In this document: positions 7,012-10,032 of the stretch, piece after piece
How positions within the stretch are numbered: the stretch's first letter is position 1
Layout: the number at the start of each line of letters is the position of its first letter
Assembly (NCBI GenBank): GCA_025927935.1
Contig: JAICKM010000202.1
Span: forward strand, 1-10,032
DNA from: Chloroflexia bacterium
Lineage (GTDB): Bacteria; Chloroflexota; Chloroflexia; QHBQ01; JADMIH01
Reading direction: 5' to 3'
Length of the DNA: 10,032 nucleotides
Notes under the pieces: model-generated
What the model was told of the DNA's origin: nothing
The model's input: the letters and a program-made list of their open reading frames with translations, nothing else
The model's database searches: none
Made by a program: the position numbers and the translations under genes

Positions 7012-10000
7012 CTACTGGTTGCCGGTTGCGGGGGCGAACGGCGGGCCGTGGGCCGGCTTCCACATCATCTGCAACAGGGCACAGAAGAGCCAGAAAGTGA
7101 GCGCCAGATCCGGCAGAAAATATGAGTTGTCGACGAGGCCATGCACGACCACGACGGTCATCCCGGCCAGCACCGCGCGGGCCAGCGCGGCGCCCCGCGC
7201 GTCAGTGCGGCGGATAAGGGCCAGCGCGCCCAGGATCACACGTACCATGATCCAGCCCGCGACAAGCACACCTATTATACCCAAACTGAGCCAGCAATCC
7301 AAGAGCAGGTTATGCGGGTGCGACAGCCAGCGCTCTTGCTGGTGGGCCGGATCGGCGTAGGGGCCTTGATACTGGTTGAGGAACTGGTCGAGGCCGATGC
7401 CGAAGACCGGGTGATCGCGCAGCATGGCGAGCGCCGTCTGCCAGAGGTCGAGGCGGATGAGGCCGCTGCCGGTGTGCAGGATACGCTCCGGCAGGCGGCC
7501 CAGCGCGGCCAGCGCCAGCAGCCCCGCCCCCCCGGCCACCAGCGCGCCGGTGAACACCCGCGCGGCCCGCCCGCCCACCATCCAGAGGCTGACCCCGACG
7601 GCGACCACGACGGCCAGCCAGGCCCCGCGCGAATACGAGAGCACCAGGGCCGGGATCATCACCAGCGTCGCCAGGATGTAGGCGCGGCGGCGCAAGGTTT
7701 CGCCCGGCTCGGTGAGGAACCAGGCCAGGGCCGCGGTGAAGGCCAGGGCGCGGCCCAGGAACAGCCCCAGGTTGTCGGGGTGGGTGAACAGGCCCTGGAA
7801 GCGGACGACGCCCTGCACGTCGAGCGTGTGGCCGGGGACGTTGAGGAAGCCGAGGGCCAGGGCCAGCGCCGCGGCCAGCGCCGACCCGCCGATGAAGCCG
7901 TCGGCCACGCGCAGGGTCTGGCGGCGGCCGGCGCGGATATCCGTCGCCAGGAAGTAGAACAGCACCGGCTCGACGATCACCCAGCGGTAGGCGCGCAGGC
8001 TATCGCGCAGGTACTCCGGGTTCGCCACGGTGAGCAGCGAGAAGGTGCCCACGATCAGCAGCGCCCCGGCGGGCACGCCGAAGAGATCGCGGCGCAGGGC
8101 GGTGCGCAGCCGTTCGCGCCAGGGCACCGGGCCTTGCAACTCCTGGTACAGATTGAGGTAACCGGTGACGGTCAAGTCGGCGGGCGCGGCCACGGCAGCG
8201 GCGGCCCGGCGGCGGGTTTGCTCGCGCCAGGCGCGGTGGATGATCCAGGCGATCAGCGTGAGCCAGAGGCAGGTTTCGCTGATCGGGAAGCTCCAATCGA
8301 GCAGGGCGCGCGGCGCCGTGGCGAACGGGATGGCGGCGGCCGTCGTGACCACGGCCATATCGGGGCGCAGCACGGCCAGCAGGAACCAGACGATAAGCGG
8401 CAGCAGCGCCCAGCGTGGCGACGGCAGCAGGTAATAGGTGACCAGGGCCGTGGTCATCGCGGCGACGACGACCCCGGCGCGCGCCCCGTCGCCGGTCAGC
8501 CCCGGCAGGGCCACGGCCTGGCGCACCAGTCGCGGCAGAGCGACGATGGCGAACGTGCTGCGCACGCCGAGCCAGAGCGCCAGCCCGGTCAGCAAGAGAT
8601 ACCCGGCGGCGAACAGCCCGGCCTGCGGCGACTCGCGCCCGACCACGAAGCCAAGCAGCGCGACCGGCGCGTCCACATTGGCCGGGCGGATAGTTACAGT
8701 GTGGCGCGTGTCCTTCAGGTCGCCGGCCACCCGGAGGCGCACGGCGCTCAGGCCGGGCGGCGCGGGCCAGGCCGGATCGGGCGTCACGCGGTTAGCGGTC
8801 GTCCCGGCGGCGGGGATGGTGGCGAGGGCGCGGCCTGTGCTGTCCACCGGCCAGCCGGGCGGCGGCGCGCCGTCCAGTTCGACCTGCAAGGGCGCCGGGT
8901 GGGCGCCGGGCGCGAACACCAGGTCCAGGATGTTGCCCTCGAAGGTCAGGGTGGCCGTGCTGTTGGGTGTGGTCGCCGTATAAACCGGACGGTCCGCCGG
9001 GGCGGCCCTGGTCCAGGGCCCGGCGACGGTCAGGGCCGGGTTGTCGGGCAGGCCCGCGCCGGTCTCGGCCAGCGGGAAGCGCTTGCTGTAGCGGGCGATG
9101 GCCCCGTAGGCCGGGCGCTGGGTCCAGTCCTGGTTGAGGATGGCGAAATACGCCTGGGGTTCGTGCGGCAGCGGCGCGGGGTCGCGCAAGAACCAGACAA
9201 ACATCGCGCCCATCCACGGCCATTCGGCGCGCGCCCGGTCATAGCCGCTGACCAGGTAGTTGGCCTGCTGCTCCGGTGTCACGCTACCCCAGATGCCCGG
9301 TTTGTTTGCCGGGTCGGCGCGCCAATCCGGCGGCAGGCTGACCCAGCCGTATTCGCTGGCCCAGATGCCCTTGGCGCCGTCGCCGTTGCGGACCATCACG
9401 TCGCGGGCCAGCACCGGGCGCGAGAAGTTGATGCGGTCGAGATCCGTGCGCCGGTCGGCGGGGGAATAATTCAGGCCGTAGTCCATGACGTTGGCGATAT
9501 CGAAGTAGGGCTGCGCGCCCGCGTCGTACATGGCCTGCAAGTAGAGGATGTCGTTGGGGTTGCACTGGTCGCCGGTGTGCGTCTGGGCCAGCGGCGCCAT
9601 GAGGATCACGGCGTCGGGGTTGGCGGCGTGGGCGGCTTCATAGGCCGCTTTCAACAGGGCGGTATAGGCGGCAGGGTTGGGCTGCGGCGGCCACTCGCCG
9701 ATCAGGTTCGGCTCGTTCCAAATCTGAAAGTAGCGCACCTTGCCCTTGTAGCGTGAGACGACTTCTCTCACGAAGTCGGCATAATCGTCCACGTTGGCCG
9801 GCGGCGCGTGCGAATAATCAACCTGGTCGCCACCGCAGGGATTGTTCGGGTTGGGCGCGCTGCGTGCCCAGGCCGGGGTGGCGTCGAGGCGGGCCACGAT
9901 CTCCAGGTTGAAGGCGCGCGCCTGGTCCACGATAAAGTCGTACTTGTCCCAGGCGGAGTGGGCCGGGCCGGGGCCGCGCCGGTCCACGTAGTCGCCCTTG

Positions 10001-10032
10001 CCCGCGATCTCGATGTCGCTCCAGACGAAGCC
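7012..10032 (-). CDS. Glycoside hydrolase (clan GH-A-like) / O-antigen ligase (Wzy_C) fusion, 5' end cut by window
   Basis: One uninterrupted frame of 1006 residues runs from the window edge to a TAG at 7012; the true start is outside. Numbering from the first visible residue, 1-325 resemble a GH39/GH5-type TIM-barrel glycosidase. WNEPNL (105-110) gives the putative acid/base Glu107, and WASEYGW (224-230) the putative nucleophile Glu227. Also seen are EIVARLDATPAW (44-55) and FVWFLRDP (278-285). Residues ~345-455 are a beta-rich domain (ATLTFEGNILDLVF). From ~470 on the protein is strongly hydrophobic with many membrane segments. It carries Wzy_C features: FTHPDNLGLFLGRA (749-762), SYSRGAW (799-805), LRDHPVFGIGLDQF (871-884) and SHPHNLLLDCWLSLGIIG (904-921). 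A hydrophilic loop lies at about 600-650. The glycosidase domain is presumably exported and faces the same side as the ligase catalytic loop. The UXS gene starts 9 nt downstream. Substrates are unknown. Confidence 0.88.
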   Translation of the reverse strand, partial: GFVWSDIEIAGKGDYVDRRGPGPAHSAWDKYDFIVDQARAFNLEIVARLDATPAWARSAPNPNNPCGGDQVDYSHAPPANVDDYADFVREVVSRYKGKVRYFQIWNEPNLIGEWPPQPNPAAYTALLKAAYEAAHAANPDAVILMAPLAQTHTGDQCNPNDILYLQAMYDAGAQPYFDIANVMDYGLNYSPADRRTDLDRINFSRPVLARDVMVRNGDGAKGIWASEYGWVSLPPDWRADPANKPGIWGSVTPEQQANYLVSGYDRARAEWPWMGAMFVWFLRDPAPLPHEPQAYFAILNQDWTQRPAYGAIARYSKRFPLAETGAGLPDNPALTVAGPWTRAAPADRPVYTATTPNSTATLTFEGNILDLVFAPGAHPAPLQVELDGAPPPGWPVDSTGRALATIPAAGTTANRVTPDPAWPAPPGLSAVRLRVAGDLKDTRHTVTIRPANVDAPVALLGFVVGRESPQAGLFAAGYLLLTGLALWLGVRSTFAIVALPRLVRQAVALPGLTGDGARAGVVVAAMTTALVTYYLLPSPRWALLPLIVWFLLAVLRPDMAVVTTAAAIPFATAPRALLDWSFPISETCLWLTLIAWIIHRAWREQTRRRAAAAVAAPADLTVTGYLNLYQELQGPVPWRERLRTALRRDLFGVPAGALLIVGTFSLLTVANPEYLRDSLRAYRWVIVEPVLFYFLATDIRAGRRQTLRVADGFIGGSALAAALALALGFLNVPGHTLDVQGVVRFQGLFTHPDNLGLFLGRALAFTAALAWFLTEPGETLRRRAYILATLVMIPALVLSYSRGAWLAVVVAVGVSLWMVGGRAARVFTGALVAGGAGLLALAALGRLPERILHTGSGLIRLDLWQTALAMLRDHPVFGIGLDQFLNQYQGPYADPAHQQERWLSHPHNLLLDCWLSLGIIGVLVAGWIMVRVILGALALIRRTDARGAALARAVLAGMTVVVVHGLVDNSYFLPDLALTFWLFCALLQMMWKPAHGPPFAPATGNQ

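Noticed and set aside
7141..9756. 871-codon plus-strand open frame antisense to the fusion gene
   Set aside because: It is a long shadow frame typical of high-GC coding DNA, rich in Gly/Gln/Arg/His with no domain. The minus-strand frame has clear enzymatic motifs.

Overview
The window is a high-GC bacterial segment in which every gene I can support lies on the minus strand, so the biology reads from high to low coordinates. Gene content and style (Pit transporter with a DUF47 accessory protein, a Wzy_C-type ligase, a UDP-glucuronate decarboxylase, a YbhN-like membrane protein, many GTG/TTG starts, a repeat-rich spacer) suggest a Chloroflexota-like organism. This is inference only: no rRNA or other taxonomic marker is present.

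Region 1 (10032 down to 1941) is a surface-polysaccharide cluster. In transcription order it holds: a very large protein cut by the window edge, which joins an extracellular clan GH-A-like glycoside hydrolase domain, a beta-rich linker domain and a polytopic O-antigen ligase (Wzy_C) domain in one reading frame; a UDP-glucuronate decarboxylase that makes UDP-xylose; a second, stand-alone O-antigen-ligase-family protein; a YbhN/LPG-synthase-type membrane protein; and a GT4 glycosyltransferase. Junctions are 7 to 9 nt wide except for a 111-nt gap before the YbhN-like gene. At the three tight junctions the upstream stop codon is merged with the next Shine-Dalgarno sequence. Together the genes look like nucleotide-sugar supply, sugar transfer, membrane handling and ligation of a xylose-containing surface glycan.

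Region 2 (1940 to 1574) is a 367-nt spacer without a convincing gene. It holds a 230-bp element bounded by 28-bp near-perfect inverted repeats, each arm made of two tandem 14-mers. Between it and the next gene are two adjacent GC-rich hairpins with matching GGGAG loops and a tandem 11-bp direct repeat just upstream of the ribosome binding site.

Region 3 (1573 to 1) is a two-gene phosphate uptake operon: a DUF47/PhoU-like Pit accessory protein overlapping by 8 nt a PiT-family phosphate transporter, whose last residues run off the window.

The most unusual items are the glycosidase/ligase fusion, the inverted-repeat element, and the structured leader of the phosphate operon.
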